This document shows, piece after piece, positions 1-8,944 of a stretch of 64,000 nt of DNA; the first letter of the stretch is position 1; the number at the start of each line of letters is the position of its first letter. Source of the DNA: a virus; the IMG/VR virus record IMGVR_UViG_3300024999_001770, positions 1 to 64,000 of that record; one strand, written 5' to 3'. The position numbers and the translations under genes were made by a program. The notes below the pieces were generated by a model. That model was not told the DNA's origin. It worked only from the letters and a program-made list of their open reading frames with translations, and made no database searches.

Positions 1-88
1 TGGGCTTCAGACTCCCGAGATTTACTTAGATACAAAATTTATTTTTCGAGGCGTTTCGTTTCGCCAAAAGTTAAGGAGGAGGGGTGGA

Positions 89-670
89 ATGTCAGATAAT
101 ACATTAGACGCCAAACTGATCAATAGTAATGCCCTCGCTGAGATTTTTGGGGTAACGACGCGCAGGATTCAGCAACTCACAAAAGAGGGAATTATTGATT
201 CCATTAAGATCAAGGGATCAAATCGCTATGAATCCACAGAAACAATAAAGCAGTACATCAAATATCTTAGCGATAAAGCTAACAACCGGGAGTCCAAAGA
301 CAGCGAAGCGGTTGATAGCGAGGCTCGTAAATCAAAGGCCGAGGCTGATCTGAAAGAAAGTAAAGCCGGAATGGCAGCTCTTGAGTTGAACGAACTAGAA
401 GGGAAGATGCACCGAAGCGAAGATGTAGAGGCGATGACAACAGACTTAGTCTTTGCGATCCGAAGCATGATAATGGCCCTACCCGGTAGATTAGCCATTG
501 ATTTGGCAAATATTAATACCGCAGCCGAAGCGTCAGAAATAATCAAAAAAGAGTGTCATGGAATCCTCAGTGATCTCGCTAATTATAAATACGATCCAGA
601 GGAATATAAACGGCGGGTAAGAGAGCGTAAGGGTTGGAGAGAAGCAGAGGAAGATGGCTCGGAAGAATAA
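89..670 (+). CDS. Terminase small subunit (Nu1-like)
   Basis: 193 aa. It probably recognises the packaging site and recruits the large terminase. Residues about 10-60 form a winged-helix/excisionase-like fold (LAEIFGVTTRRIQQLTKEG), as in phage lambda Nu1-type DNA-packaging proteins. A charged, Lys/Glu-rich helical middle (about 65-115) would serve for oligomerisation. A strong site (AAGGAGGAGG) precedes the ATG. The last codons overlap the start of the large terminase gene by 17 nt, indicating translational coupling. As the first gene of the late head operon, its position agrees with the assignment. Confidence 0.85.
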   Translation: MSDNTLDAKLINSNALAEIFGVTTRRIQQLTKEGIIDSIKIKGSNRYESTETIKQYIKYLSDKANNRESKDSEAVDSEARKSKAEADLKESKAGMAALELNELEGKMHRSEDVEAMTTDLVFAIRSMIMALPGRLAIDLANINTAAEASEIIKKECHGILSDLANYKYDPEEYKRRVRERKGWREAEEDGSEE

Positions 671-2576
671 TCTAGCAACTGATAGGCTGAATTCAGCTGT
701 TTCGAGTTCGCTTAAGAACTTCAAACCGCCCGATGATATAACCGTGGCAGAATGGGCAGACAGGAACCGCCGCCTATCTCCTGAAACCTCTGCAGAGGCA
801 GGACCGTGGAGAACATCGAGGACTCCGTATCTAAAAGCTCCTATGGAGACATTCTCCGACCATCACATTCACAAAATTGTAATGGTGGCAGCATCACAAG
901 TAGGAAAGTCTGAGTTTATACTCAATGTAATAGGCTACATCATCGATCAAGATCCAGGCTCGATTCTATTCGTTCAGCCATCTCTCGACGACGCTAGGAA
1001 GTTTTCTCGCCTTCGCGTTGCCCCGATGATCAGGGATAGCAAGGTTCTAAGGGCCAAAGTATCCGATGTCAAGACGCGCGACAGCGGCAATACAATACTA
1101 CAAAAATCATTTCCTGGTGGAATGCTAACAATAACGGGGTCGAATAGCTCGTCTGCCCTTTCTTCCACACCAGCCAGATATATACTTGGAGATGAACGCG
1201 ACAGATGGGCCTTAAGCGCCGGCACAGAAGGAGACCCGTGGGCTCTAGCCGAAGCAAGGCAAGCGACGTTTTACAATGCGAAAGCTATTGAGGTGTCGAC
1301 ACCGACTATCAAGGGTAGAAGCAATATTGAATCGTCATTTTATCAAGGAACTCAAGAGTATTGGTGTCACCAATGCCCTGAATGTGGCGAATGGCATAGT
1401 ATTGTATTTGGTGACGTGAAATACGATCACGAAGTAGTTAAATTAAATGGAAAAAATACCTACTATGTTACAATTAACGGTTGGGCATGCCCTTCGTGTG
1501 GCTGTATATCCGCCGAAGAAGTCATGCGAAAACAACCAGCAAAATGGATAGCAGATAATCCAGAGGCCTATAGTAATGGAGTTCGTTCATTCTGGCTCAA
1601 TGCCTTTGCTTCTCCATGGACTCCGTGGGGTAAGATAGCTAGAAAGTTTCTAGAAGCTGGGCGCAATACAACAAAACTAAAGGTTGTAGTTAATACTTTG
1701 CTTGGAGAACTTTGGGAAGAGCAAGGTGAAGGAGTCGAATCAGAAGACCTAATTAAACGTCGAGAACGCTATGATTGCGAGGTGCCTAAAGATGTACTAG
1801 TGCTAACCTGTGGAGTTGACGTACAGGATAACCGGCTTGAATACGAGATCGTCGGCTGGGGGATAGAGTGTGAATCATGGGGAATACAGTACGGTGTAAT
1901 CATGGGTGATCCTGGGCAATTAACCACAATTACTAGTCCAAGTGGCGTAAAGATTCAGTCGGTATGGGAGTTACTTGACGCTGTTCTGACTAAGTCTTAT
2001 CAGCGTGCCGATGGACAGACACTACAAATCATGACAACCTGCGTCGACACTGGTTATCACACCAAAGCTGTTTATAAGTTTTGCAAACCCAGAGAGATTA
2101 GAAGAGTATGGTCTATTAAAGGCAGCAGTGTAAGTAGTGCATCATTTATTAATCGTCCTAAAAAGAGAAATAGTGATGGCGTATGGCTATTTAGCATAGG
2201 AGTTGACACGGGCAAAGACTCCCTTACCTCTGATTTAAAGATAGAATTTGAAGGTCCTAGATATTGCCACTTTCCTATTGACGCAGTGAAGGGTTACGAT
2301 AGGGCCTATTTTGATGGCCTAACGTCAGAGCATCGAGTTGCGCGATGGGTCAAGGGAAAAGAGAAGCTTAACTGGGAAAAACGAACATCTAGCGCAAGGA
2401 ATGAACCATTTGACCTTCGAAATTATGCTACAGCAGCCTTCGAGATACTCAATCCACCACTGGAAAAGATAAAAATGTTGCAGGAAACAGGGAGTAATAA
2501 GCCGAAAACAGTAACGCAAGGGACAAAAACAACGCAGAGAAGGTCAGGATTAGCCAGTAAAGGAGTTCAATTATGA
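654..2576 (+). CDS. Terminase large subunit (GpA family)
   Basis: 640 aa, the usual size for lambda gpA-type large terminases. It is the ATP-driven DNA-packaging motor and the nuclease that cuts concatemers at the procapsid portal. The N-terminal ATPase has a deviant Walker A (AASQVGKSEF, about residue 82) and an acidic strand (YILGDERD, about 177). A four-Cys zinc-like cluster (CPECGEW ... CPSCGC) lies about residues 240-285. The C-terminal nuclease region contains conserved acidic residues in LTCGVDVQDNRLEYEIVGWG. Its frame overlaps both neighbours (17 nt upstream, 4 nt downstream). Confidence 0.92.
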   Translation: MARKNNLATDRLNSAVSSSLKNFKPPDDITVAEWADRNRRLSPETSAEAGPWRTSRTPYLKAPMETFSDHHIHKIVMVAASQVGKSEFILNVIGYIIDQDPGSILFVQPSLDDARKFSRLRVAPMIRDSKVLRAKVSDVKTRDSGNTILQKSFPGGMLTITGSNSSSALSSTPARYILGDERDRWALSAGTEGDPWALAEARQATFYNAKAIEVSTPTIKGRSNIESSFYQGTQEYWCHQCPECGEWHSIVFGDVKYDHEVVKLNGKNTYYVTINGWACPSCGCISAEEVMRKQPAKWIADNPEAYSNGVRSFWLNAFASPWTPWGKIARKFLEAGRNTTKLKVVVNTLLGELWEEQGEGVESEDLIKRRERYDCEVPKDVLVLTCGVDVQDNRLEYEIVGWGIECESWGIQYGVIMGDPGQLTTITSPSGVKIQSVWELLDAVLTKSYQRADGQTLQIMTTCVDTGYHTKAVYKFCKPREIRRVWSIKGSSVSSASFINRPKKRNSDGVWLFSIGVDTGKDSLTSDLKIEFEGPRYCHFPIDAVKGYDRAYFDGLTSEHRVARWVKGKEKLNWEKRTSSARNEPFDLRNYATAAFEILNPPLEKIKMLQETGSNKPKTVTQGTKTTQRRSGLASKGVQL

Positions 2577-2806
2577 GCCGATTAACAGATCTACAGGCCC
2601 GTCTAGACCAATATACCAAGTGCGAGATAGCTATTTTGGACGGTGCACAAAGCTATGGCATCGGATCTCGCAACTTAACAAGGGCAAATCTCAAAGATAT
2701 ATCCGATATGATCAAATATTTAGAACAAGAACTAACCGCAGAACAAGCCAAAGCGTCTGGCAAACGACGTAACTGGTCGGGCGGTATCATCCCCAGGGAT
2801 TTTTAG
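2573..2806 (+). CDS. Small head-tail joining protein (gpW-like position)
   Basis: 77 aa, helical, and situated between large terminase and portal exactly where lambda-type heads carry gpW. The sequence (QSYGIGSRNLTRANLKDISDMI, quoted in part) resembles the small phage family usually labelled DUF6148, thought to be a neck or connector component. The ATG overlaps the terminase stop by 4 nt (ATGA). The start is supported by an AAAGGAG motif just upstream. The functional assignment comes mainly from position and size. Confidence 0.65.
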   Translation: MSRLTDLQARLDQYTKCEIAILDGAQSYGIGSRNLTRANLKDISDMIKYLEQELTAEQAKASGKRRNWSGGIIPRDF

Positions 2807-2815
2807 GAGGTCGCC

Positions 2816-4408
2816 ATGAACATCTTCGACCGTGCAATATCAGCAGTCGCTCCCGTCACAGCACTCAAGCGAATGGCCGCGAGAAAAACAATCGAGATAC
2901 TAAACTACGGTTACAGCGAGGGCGGTGCATCCGGTCAAAAGAAGTCCATGCGTGGATGGAGGGCCAATGCGACAAGTCCAAAGGATGACATCGACTCAAA
3001 CCTTAATACCCTTAGAGCAAGATCACGTGATCTCTTCATGAATTCCCCCCTTGCTAACGCCGCCTTGAAAACAATCAAGACAAACGTTGTTGGTCCTGGT
3101 TTGAAGCTGAAGTGTCATATAGACGCGGATAAATTAGGAATAACAGAAGACCATGCGAGTGCTATGGGGCAAGAAATCGAGAGAGAGTTCTCGCTTTGGG
3201 CAGAGAGTAAACACTGCGACGCTTTGAAGATGAACGACTTTAACGATCTACAAGGTCTCGCATTTCTTGGAGCAATTATGAATGGTGATTCCTTTACCCT
3301 TTTTAAATATGCCAAGCCAACAACTTGGATGCCGTACGGCCTACGGCTACATGTCATCGAAGGAGACCGGGTTTCAACTCCTTACTCTTCAATCATGCTA
3401 TCCGGTAATGTCGATGGGATAAACCCAACGAACCAAAACAGAATCATCTCTGGTATTGAATTGGATTCTGATGGAGCGGTAATTGCTTATCACGTTTCTA
3501 ACCAATACCCAATTGCGACTGGCCTAGACTCTGGAACAATAAGACAGTGGCAAAGGATCGAGGCATTTGGCAGAAACACAGGTCGACCGAACGTGCTACA
3601 GCTCATGGAAACTGAACGAGCAGAACAACGGCGTGGTGTTCCGGTGCTTGCGCCGGTTATAGAAACCTTGAAACAACTCACTAGATACACGGAGGCAGAA
3701 CTCATGGCCTCTGTTGTTGCGGGAATGTTCACAGTTTTTATTACAACGGATGGACCGACAAGCGAAATGCCATTCGGTAGCATGGTTCCAGTGGAAGATC
3801 AAGTTGCCCCATCAGACCCAGCAGTCTACGAGATGGGAAATGCAGGGATAAATGTATTGGGCCCGGGAGAGTCGATTGAGACCGCTAATCCCGGAAGACC
3901 AAACAGCCAGTTTGATGCATTTGTAACATCTTTAACAACTCAAATTGGAGCATCGCTTGAAATACCGCGTGAGTTATTACTCAAAGCATTTACGTCTAGT
4001 TACAGCGCAAGCCGAGCAGCCTTGCTTGAGGCCTATAAGATGTTCAGGACTAGGCGCACATGGACAGCTAAAGAGTTTAATCAACCGGTTTACGAAGAAT
4101 GGATGGATGAAGCGGTTGGGAGTGGGCGCATCAAAGCCCCTGGATATTTCAATGACCCTGCAATTCGGAGGGCTTATCTACGGTCAGAGTGGACAGGCCT
4201 TGCTCCCGGTATGCTCAACCCGGCTGTCGAGGTTGCAGCGGCCGGCAAACGCATTGCATTAGGTCTCGCAACCCGCGAAAAAGAAACAATCGAGCTCACG
4301 GGCGGTGATTTCAGCCGCAACTTAAAACAACTTGCCCGAGAAGCTAGGCAAATGAGGGAGGCGGGACTTATGGAGGAACTAGTTCCGGTTGTTCCCGTAA
4401 CGGAGTAA
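2816..4408 (+). CDS. Portal protein (lambda family)
   Basis: 530 aa. It forms the dodecameric portal ring at the unique capsid vertex through which DNA enters and to which the tail attaches. Typical lambda-portal features are the N-terminal RARSRDLFMNSPLANAALKT segment, a central GDSFTLFKY motif, and the C-terminal QIGASLEIPRELLLKAF and SSYSASRAALLEA helices. The AGGAGG site lies 5 nt before the ATG. It is followed at once by two small genes that interrupt the normal portal-protease junction. Confidence 0.92.
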   Translation: MNIFDRAISAVAPVTALKRMAARKTIEILNYGYSEGGASGQKKSMRGWRANATSPKDDIDSNLNTLRARSRDLFMNSPLANAALKTIKTNVVGPGLKLKCHIDADKLGITEDHASAMGQEIEREFSLWAESKHCDALKMNDFNDLQGLAFLGAIMNGDSFTLFKYAKPTTWMPYGLRLHVIEGDRVSTPYSSIMLSGNVDGINPTNQNRIISGIELDSDGAVIAYHVSNQYPIATGLDSGTIRQWQRIEAFGRNTGRPNVLQLMETERAEQRRGVPVLAPVIETLKQLTRYTEAELMASVVAGMFTVFITTDGPTSEMPFGSMVPVEDQVAPSDPAVYEMGNAGINVLGPGESIETANPGRPNSQFDAFVTSLTTQIGASLEIPRELLLKAFTSSYSASRAALLEAYKMFRTRRTWTAKEFNQPVYEEWMDEAVGSGRIKAPGYFNDPAIRRAYLRSEWTGLAPGMLNPAVEVAAAGKRIALGLATREKETIELTGGDFSRNLKQLAREARQMREAGLMEELVPVVPVTE

Positions 4409-4454
4409 TCTGATTCGTGCAACTAAAAGGTTCGACAAGAGGAGGCTAAGATAT

Positions 4455-4685
4455 ATGGAATTAGAAAAAATGAGCGAGTTAGAGTTCGTGGTAAAAACTG
4501 CAATCAAAACCAAGCAGTCCCTTGGGCTACTGATTGAAATGCCAGGGTTTGAGTTTCCGGAGATGATTGTCAATCCTGTCGAAAACTTAGAAAAGAAACT
4601 TGAGTATTACAAAAATACTTATGGTGAAGATTTGGAGCATAAGCACGCAAAGGGTATCAAGATCATAGCCTATACTTTTTGCTAA
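4455..4685 (+). CDS. Hypothetical small protein between portal and protease
   Basis: 76 aa, acidic/helical, no family recognised. The central stretch (LLIEMPGFEFPEMIVNP) followed by a helical tail resembles many small phage-borne orphan proteins. AGGAGG stands upstream of the ATG at a good distance. It and the next gene interrupt the otherwise tight head operon, so it is probably accessory cargo and not a structural component. Confidence 0.6.
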   Translation: MELEKMSELEFVVKTAIKTKQSLGLLIEMPGFEFPEMIVNPVENLEKKLEYYKNTYGEDLEHKHAKGIKIIAYTFC

Positions 4686-4762
4686 TCATTTATTAAAATT
4701 GAAAAAGCTGTGTTAAGGAGCAAAAGGGTAATGATATAATAGGCTGATAGGGGGATGAGTAA

Positions 4763-4948
4763 ATGCATGAATGCGACAAGAAACCAAAAGACGATGCGCA
4801 ATTTATTAATTTTTATCACGACAGCAAATTAGGAGATAATGTCTATTATTGTGATTACTGCGGTGAACGATTGGACGTAACTAAAGAAACGGCGATAAAA
4901 TATGGTCATCCAAAACGCCGTAAATTCTCTGATGAGATTCCAGAATGA
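4763..4948 (+). CDS. Small CxxC protein, probable accessory gene
   Basis: 61 aa with an N-terminal HEC and a central CDYCGERL (CxxC), giving a possible zinc ribbon of His/Cys ligands. The function is unknown. A GGGGG-type ribosome site precedes the ATG, and a TATAAT-like hexamer lies about 25 nt upstream. A hairpin terminator follows within 40 bp. Together these suggest a separately transcribed unit inside the head operon. Confidence 0.55.
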   Translation: MHECDKKPKDDAQFINFYHDSKLGDNVYYCDYCGERLDVTKETAIKYGHPKRRKFSDEIPE

Positions 4949-4985
4949 ATACCTTGTTTGTTAAAATTGAAAAAACTATCGATTT

Positions 4986-5010
4986 AACACCCTTACATTA
5001 GGGGTGTTTT
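4986..5010 (+). terminator. Rho-independent terminator after the small-gene insertion
   Basis: The hairpin AACACCC-TTACATTA-GGGGTGTT is followed by TTTTCTT. It closes the two-gene insertion between portal and protease. Late operon transcripts must read through it or be antiterminated. Confidence 0.6.
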
Positions 5011-5033
5011 TCTTATGTTGAGAGGGGCTGATA

Positions 5034-6224
5034 ATGTTGGAGTTCTGGAACTTTGTAAATAATCCGGAAAATGAAAATGAAGTCGAACTTCGCATCGAAG
5101 GAGACATTGTTTGTGGCGATAATGCGTGGTTATATGAGTGGTTTGGAATACCTGTAGCCTCAAAAAATGCATTTAGGCTTGAATTAGCTAAACACAAGGG
5201 TAAGGACATAGTCCTCTGGATTGACTCTAATGGCGGGGATGTTTTTGCTGCAACCGGAATGTATAACGCACTAATGGAGCATAAAAAGGATGGCGCAAAA
5301 ATAACCTCAAAGACTGAAAAGGCCATGAGTGCTGCAACTATTCCACCCATGGCCGCAGATGAAAGATTGGTAAGCCCTGGATCTATGACCATGGTGCACA
5401 ACCCTCTTACGGGGATCCGCGGATATGCCTCTGATCTAAGAAAAACGGCAGATGTACTTGATGAAGTTAAAGAGGCCATCATCAATGCTTATCAGCTCGG
5501 GACAGGCAGATCGAGGGAAGATATCTCTCTGATGATGGACAACGAGACATACATGAGCGCAAGCACAGCGATCAAGGAAGGCTTTGCAACTGGAATACTA
5601 TACACAGACAAGCAATCCGTGGAGCCTATCGAAAATACGTTCATGTTTAGTCGCCAATTGTCCATACAAAACAGTGTCACGGATTCAATGAAGCTGTTTT
5701 TTGAGCAACATGGCAAAGATCAAGTAGTTCCACCTATTACCGCCGTAGTAACGGATCCAAATCAAAAGGAGAGTGGGAACACAGTGGATATTAAAGACAT
5801 TAAAAACATCGAAGAACTTCGTCAACACCTTCCGGAGTTTTGCAACCAACTAGAAGCGTCGGCACAAGCAACAGCACAGGCCGCACATGTTACTGCTCAA
5901 GCCGCAGCTCAAACTGCAGAGCGTGATCGCTTAAAAGGTATTGATGAAATTTCAGCTCTGATTGATCCCGCATTGGTCGCCAAGGCAAAATATGAGGAAC
6001 CAATCACAGCAGAGGCCCTTGCTTTCCAAGCCTTCAAAGCAAATGCGGCCAAGGGAGAAACTTATGTGGCAACACGCGCAGCAGAGGTGCAAAACTCTGG
6101 TTCAAGCGGAGTAGGTGCTGGTGCGGGTCAAACTCAAGATGAAATTGATTCTGCGCTAGAGGCTGCAATCGTTAACCGAGTTGCAGCATCAGCCAACCAA
6201 AAAAGAAAGGTGGAAGCTAACTAA
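5034..6224 (+). CDS. Head maturation protease (ClpP-like, gpC type) with scaffold domain
   Basis: 396 aa. It is the serine protease that processes scaffold and possibly portal during procapsid maturation. Residues about 1-200 form a ClpP/SppA fold: IDSNGGDVFAATGMYNAL, the nucleophile region KAMSAATIPPMAAD (Ser), and the MVHNPLTG histidine motif. Residues after about 245 are Ala/Gln-rich and helical, typical of a fused scaffolding domain. The start is preceded by GAGAGGGG. The 3' end overlaps the next ATG (TAATG). Confidence 0.88.
   Translation: MLEFWNFVNNPENENEVELRIEGDIVCGDNAWLYEWFGIPVASKNAFRLELAKHKGKDIVLWIDSNGGDVFAATGMYNALMEHKKDGAKITSKTEKAMSAATIPPMAADERLVSPGSMTMVHNPLTGIRGYASDLRKTADVLDEVKEAIINAYQLGTGRSREDISLMMDNETYMSASTAIKEGFATGILYTDKQSVEPIENTFMFSRQLSIQNSVTDSMKLFFEQHGKDQVVPPITAVVTDPNQKESGNTVDIKDIKNIEELRQHLPEFCNQLEASAQATAQAAHVTAQAAAQTAERDRLKGIDEISALIDPALVAKAKYEEPITAEALAFQAFKANAAKGETYVATRAAEVQNSGSSGVGAGAGQTQDEIDSALEAAIVNRVAASANQKRKVEAN
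5784..6224 (+). CDS. Nested scaffolding protein (Nu3-like), in-frame internal start
   Basis: A GTG codon, in frame with the protease and 10 nt after an AAAAGGAGAG motif, would give a 146-aa protein equal to the protease C-terminus (residues 251-396). It is Ala/Gln-rich and helical, ending in a basic KRK segment suitable for capsid contacts. Lambda makes its scaffold Nu3 from the 3' end of gene C in the same manner. The internal ribosome site is seen directly. Its use is inferred. Confidence 0.55.
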   Translation: MDIKDIKNIEELRQHLPEFCNQLEASAQATAQAAHVTAQAAAQTAERDRLKGIDEISALIDPALVAKAKYEEPITAEALAFQAFKANAAKGETYVATRAAEVQNSGSSGVGAGAGQTQDEIDSALEAAIVNRVAASANQKRKVEAN

Positions 6225-7210
6225 TGGCAAAGCAACTTTACGAAGTCGATGCGACTCCAGCCACGTACGACAATCTATTTGCCGACCTTGCTATTACTAT
6301 TTTAACCAAGGGGATTACCCTTAAAGCTGCACAAGGGATCATTAAGAGAGGGTCCGTCCTTGGTTTAATCGCCCTTGCTGTAGGGACCATCGTTGTAGGT
6401 GATAACACAGGTGACGCAACAATTGCGCCGGCCACTCTTGCTACAAACGCACAATTGGGAAATTACAAAGTCATTTGCAATAAGGCACCCAATAAACCTC
6501 TTGCGGTCGGCGCGATAACTCCAAGCGCTACTAATACCGGTGATGCTGCGATTGCTACCGCTGTTTTGGCGACTAATGCTCAGTTGGGAACCTACAAAAT
6601 AAACTGCATTACAACTGTTAGTCAGGCCGGTGCTGATGATGCAGTATTCTCAGTATTTGCTCCCGACGGTTCCCGTCTTGCAGATGCCACCCAAGGCGTA
6701 GAGTACGCTGGTGGACACCTGGAATTCACTATCAGTGATGCAACTGCTGTAGACAGTGTGGTTGGTGATACTTATATCATTGCCGTAGCTGTGGGTGCCA
6801 GTGCAAATGACGCTGTTTTCTCAGTATTTGCTCCCGACGGAAGACGTCTAGTAGATGCTATTCAACACGTAGCCTATGCTGGGGGACATGTAGTCTTTAC
6901 GATTTCAAACGCAACGGCAGTTGATAGCATAGTCGGCGACTCGTATACCATCCCAGTGATTGCAGGTTCCGGCCTTGCTGTTTTAGTCAACAGCGTCAAT
7001 AAAGATGGGAGTAACTTAGCTGACTCCGTTTTATCCGACGATGTTGACACCGGAGCTGCTGGAGCGACCACTAACATCACATATGCCGCGTATATTCAGG
7101 GTCACTTCAACCGCAAAGCTCTAATCTTTGGCGGCGCAGATACCGCCGCAGTCCACGAAGATCGATTACGTGACGTTGGTATTGTCCTTAAAGACAATAT
7201 CGCGTACTAA
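6224..7210 (+). CDS. Head decoration protein (gpD-like) with inserted repeat module
   Basis: 328 aa. The N- and C-terminal parts (RGSVLGLIAL near residue 42; FNRKALIFGG near residue 293) match the head decoration family that stabilises expanded capsids. Between them is a large insertion containing an internal duplication: DDAVFSVFAPDGSRLADA (about residue 138) recurs as NDAVFSVFAPDGRRLVDA (about 192), and NTGDATIAPATLATNAQLG recurs as NTGDAAIATAVLATNAQLG. The repeats look like beta-rich surface domains. The ATG overlaps the protease stop. Confidence 0.75.
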   Translation: MAKQLYEVDATPATYDNLFADLAITILTKGITLKAAQGIIKRGSVLGLIALAVGTIVVGDNTGDATIAPATLATNAQLGNYKVICNKAPNKPLAVGAITPSATNTGDAAIATAVLATNAQLGTYKINCITTVSQAGADDAVFSVFAPDGSRLADATQGVEYAGGHLEFTISDATAVDSVVGDTYIIAVAVGASANDAVFSVFAPDGRRLVDAIQHVAYAGGHVVFTISNATAVDSIVGDSYTIPVIAGSGLAVLVNSVNKDGSNLADSVLSDDVDTGAAGATTNITYAAYIQGHFNRKALIFGGADTAAVHEDRLRDVGIVLKDNIAY

Positions 7211-7229
7211 AAAGAGGAGGTAAAACACT

Positions 7230-8273
7230 TTGGATTTAAATATTTATCGCACACAGACACTCTTAAAGGTCGTTAGAATCATGCTCCCATCCCACTCATT
7301 TCTGCGTTCGACGTTCTTCCCTGGACAAACAACCTTTATTACAGAGGATGTCCTAATTGATTACAAGAAGAGCAAGCGCAAAATGGCTCCCTTCGTTGCA
7401 CCGAGAGCTGGCGGCATCACGATGGAACGCCAAGGGTATACAGTCCAGCGATATACCGCTCCACGGATCGCGCCACAGCGAATGATCACAATCGATGACA
7501 TCATGATCCGGGGCATGGGTGAAAATATGTTCAGCCAACAAACCCCAGCCAACCGCCAAGCTGATCTTCTTGGTCAAGATCTTTTCGAACTGGATGAAAT
7601 GATCGCCCGTCGTGAAGAATGGATGATTCGCGAAATCCTTTTCGGTGGAAAAATCACCATGAAAGGGTTCGTTGACAAAACTCTCACGCAGACAGTTGAC
7701 CAAGAATTGGATTATCAGTTCGGAAACAGCATTATCCTAGAGACTGGTGATCTCTGGAGCGCAGATACATCTACGAAATATGAAGATCTCAAAGCATGGC
7801 GGTTACAGGTCATTCAAAAGTCTGGGTTCTCTCCAAAGATTGTAATATTCGGGCAGGATGCCAGCACGGAGTTTGTTAATGACGCTGAAATCCAGAAAAA
7901 ACTTAATCAATTCAATGGGACCCTTGCCATAATGAAGCCGTCGGTTATTGATGACGCAGTAACTTATATCGGCGTTCTGCCTGAGCTTGGCCTAGAGCTT
8001 TATACCTATAATGAATGGTACATTGACGACGCAGGAGTAGAACAACCCATGATTCCAACCGACCACGTCCTAATGGGTCGCAAAAACATGGGAGAATTGC
8101 TCTATGGAGCCGTCACCCAGCTTGAGGGCGGCCAGTTCGTGACGATCGAGGGAACACGTATACCAAAATCATGGGCCAATGAGAATGACGACCAGCGCTT
8201 AATCCGTTTGATCTCTAGTCCCGTTCCTCGTCCGGACGATATCGACGCATGGCTTGTCGCAAAAGTTCTGTAG
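7230..8273 (+). CDS. Major capsid protein (lambda gpE family)
   Basis: 347 aa, the normal size for the family. It forms the icosahedral shell. Diagnostic stretches are LPSHSFLRSTFFP near the N-terminus, VLIDYKKSKRKMAPFVAPRAG, and the C-terminal PMIPTDHVLMG. The start codon is TTG at 7230, chosen because AGAGGAGG lies 10 nt upstream and no ATG offers the conserved N-terminus. It follows the decoration gene as in lambda-type heads. Confidence 0.9.
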   Translation: MDLNIYRTQTLLKVVRIMLPSHSFLRSTFFPGQTTFITEDVLIDYKKSKRKMAPFVAPRAGGITMERQGYTVQRYTAPRIAPQRMITIDDIMIRGMGENMFSQQTPANRQADLLGQDLFELDEMIARREEWMIREILFGGKITMKGFVDKTLTQTVDQELDYQFGNSIILETGDLWSADTSTKYEDLKAWRLQVIQKSGFSPKIVIFGQDASTEFVNDAEIQKKLNQFNGTLAIMKPSVIDDAVTYIGVLPELGLELYTYNEWYIDDAGVEQPMIPTDHVLMGRKNMGELLYGAVTQLEGGQFVTIEGTRIPKSWANENDDQRLIRLISSPVPRPDDIDAWLVAKVL

Positions 8274-8284
8274 GGGGAATAAGC

Positions 8285-8632
8285 ATGATCGTAGTAGTGA
8301 GTAAAAAAGGGGTCAGAGTCAAGGCTCATGGAAAATATCACGGCCTTGGCGAGACCATAAACGAGTTAACAGAAGCAGAAGCGAAACGACTAGTTGATGG
8401 AGGGACATGTGAATATGCTCCCTCCTCTTTTGTTCCTCGTGATTCTGTTTCAGACGCTCAGACACCTGATGAGGTCGATAAGGCTGAGGAAGTTAAGGTT
8501 GATGAGCAACAAAAAGTACCGGAAGCTGGCGCGAAGATTAAGCTATCGACAGGCAAAAAAGCAAAGGTAGATACCGAAACGTCCGAGGAGAGTAACGAGG
8601 TGGGTCCGGACACATCCCATCCTTTGGTGTAG
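8285..8632 (+). CDS. Hypothetical neck-region protein
   Basis: 115 aa. The first 50 residues form a compact domain (GVRVKAHGKYHGLGETINEL). The rest is acidic, Lys/Glu-rich and probably disordered. The ATG at 8285 is chosen because AGGGGGAA precedes it. Proteins of this sort often sit directly after the major capsid gene in Firmicute phages; their role is not established. Confidence 0.6.
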   Translation: MIVVVSKKGVRVKAHGKYHGLGETINELTEAEAKRLVDGGTCEYAPSSFVPRDSVSDAQTPDEVDKAEEVKVDEQQKVPEAGAKIKLSTGKKAKVDTETSEESNEVGPDTSHPLV

Positions 8633-8635
8633 CTT

Positions 8636-8944
8636 ATGGGATTCAAGAATTGTATCGATACCGACCTAAAAGTATTCTTAAATATTGACGAATTTTCTGA
8701 GCTGCACACCGTTGATGGCGTGCAGCTTTCAATTGTTGTTGACAATGAAAAGTTGAAGGAACGTCAGGCAAAAGCAGAATACGGATATAAGGGAGATATC
8801 CTTTTCTATATCCAAAAAACTGTATATGGCGATGCTCCAGCAATAGGCCAAATCGTGAACTTTGATGGTGAGGTATGTAGGGTATCTGACTTCCAGGATG
8901 ATAATGGTATGTACTCAATTACACTGGAGTCGAACATGTCATGA
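8636..8944 (+). CDS. Head-tail attachment protein (FII-like), tentative
   Basis: 102 aa. Its beta-rich pattern, with GDILFYIQKTVYGDAPAIGQ and a C-terminal VNFDGEVCRVSDFQDDNGMY, fits small head-tail attachment (gpFII-like) proteins. Its position after the capsid gene and before the gpZ-like gene agrees. The ribosome site is weak, so it may be coupled to the preceding gene, whose stop is 3 nt upstream. The stop overlaps the next start by 4 nt. Confidence 0.55.
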   Translation: MGFKNCIDTDLKVFLNIDEFSELHTVDGVQLSIVVDNEKLKERQAKAEYGYKGDILFYIQKTVYGDAPAIGQIVNFDGEVCRVSDFQDDNGMYSITLESNMS

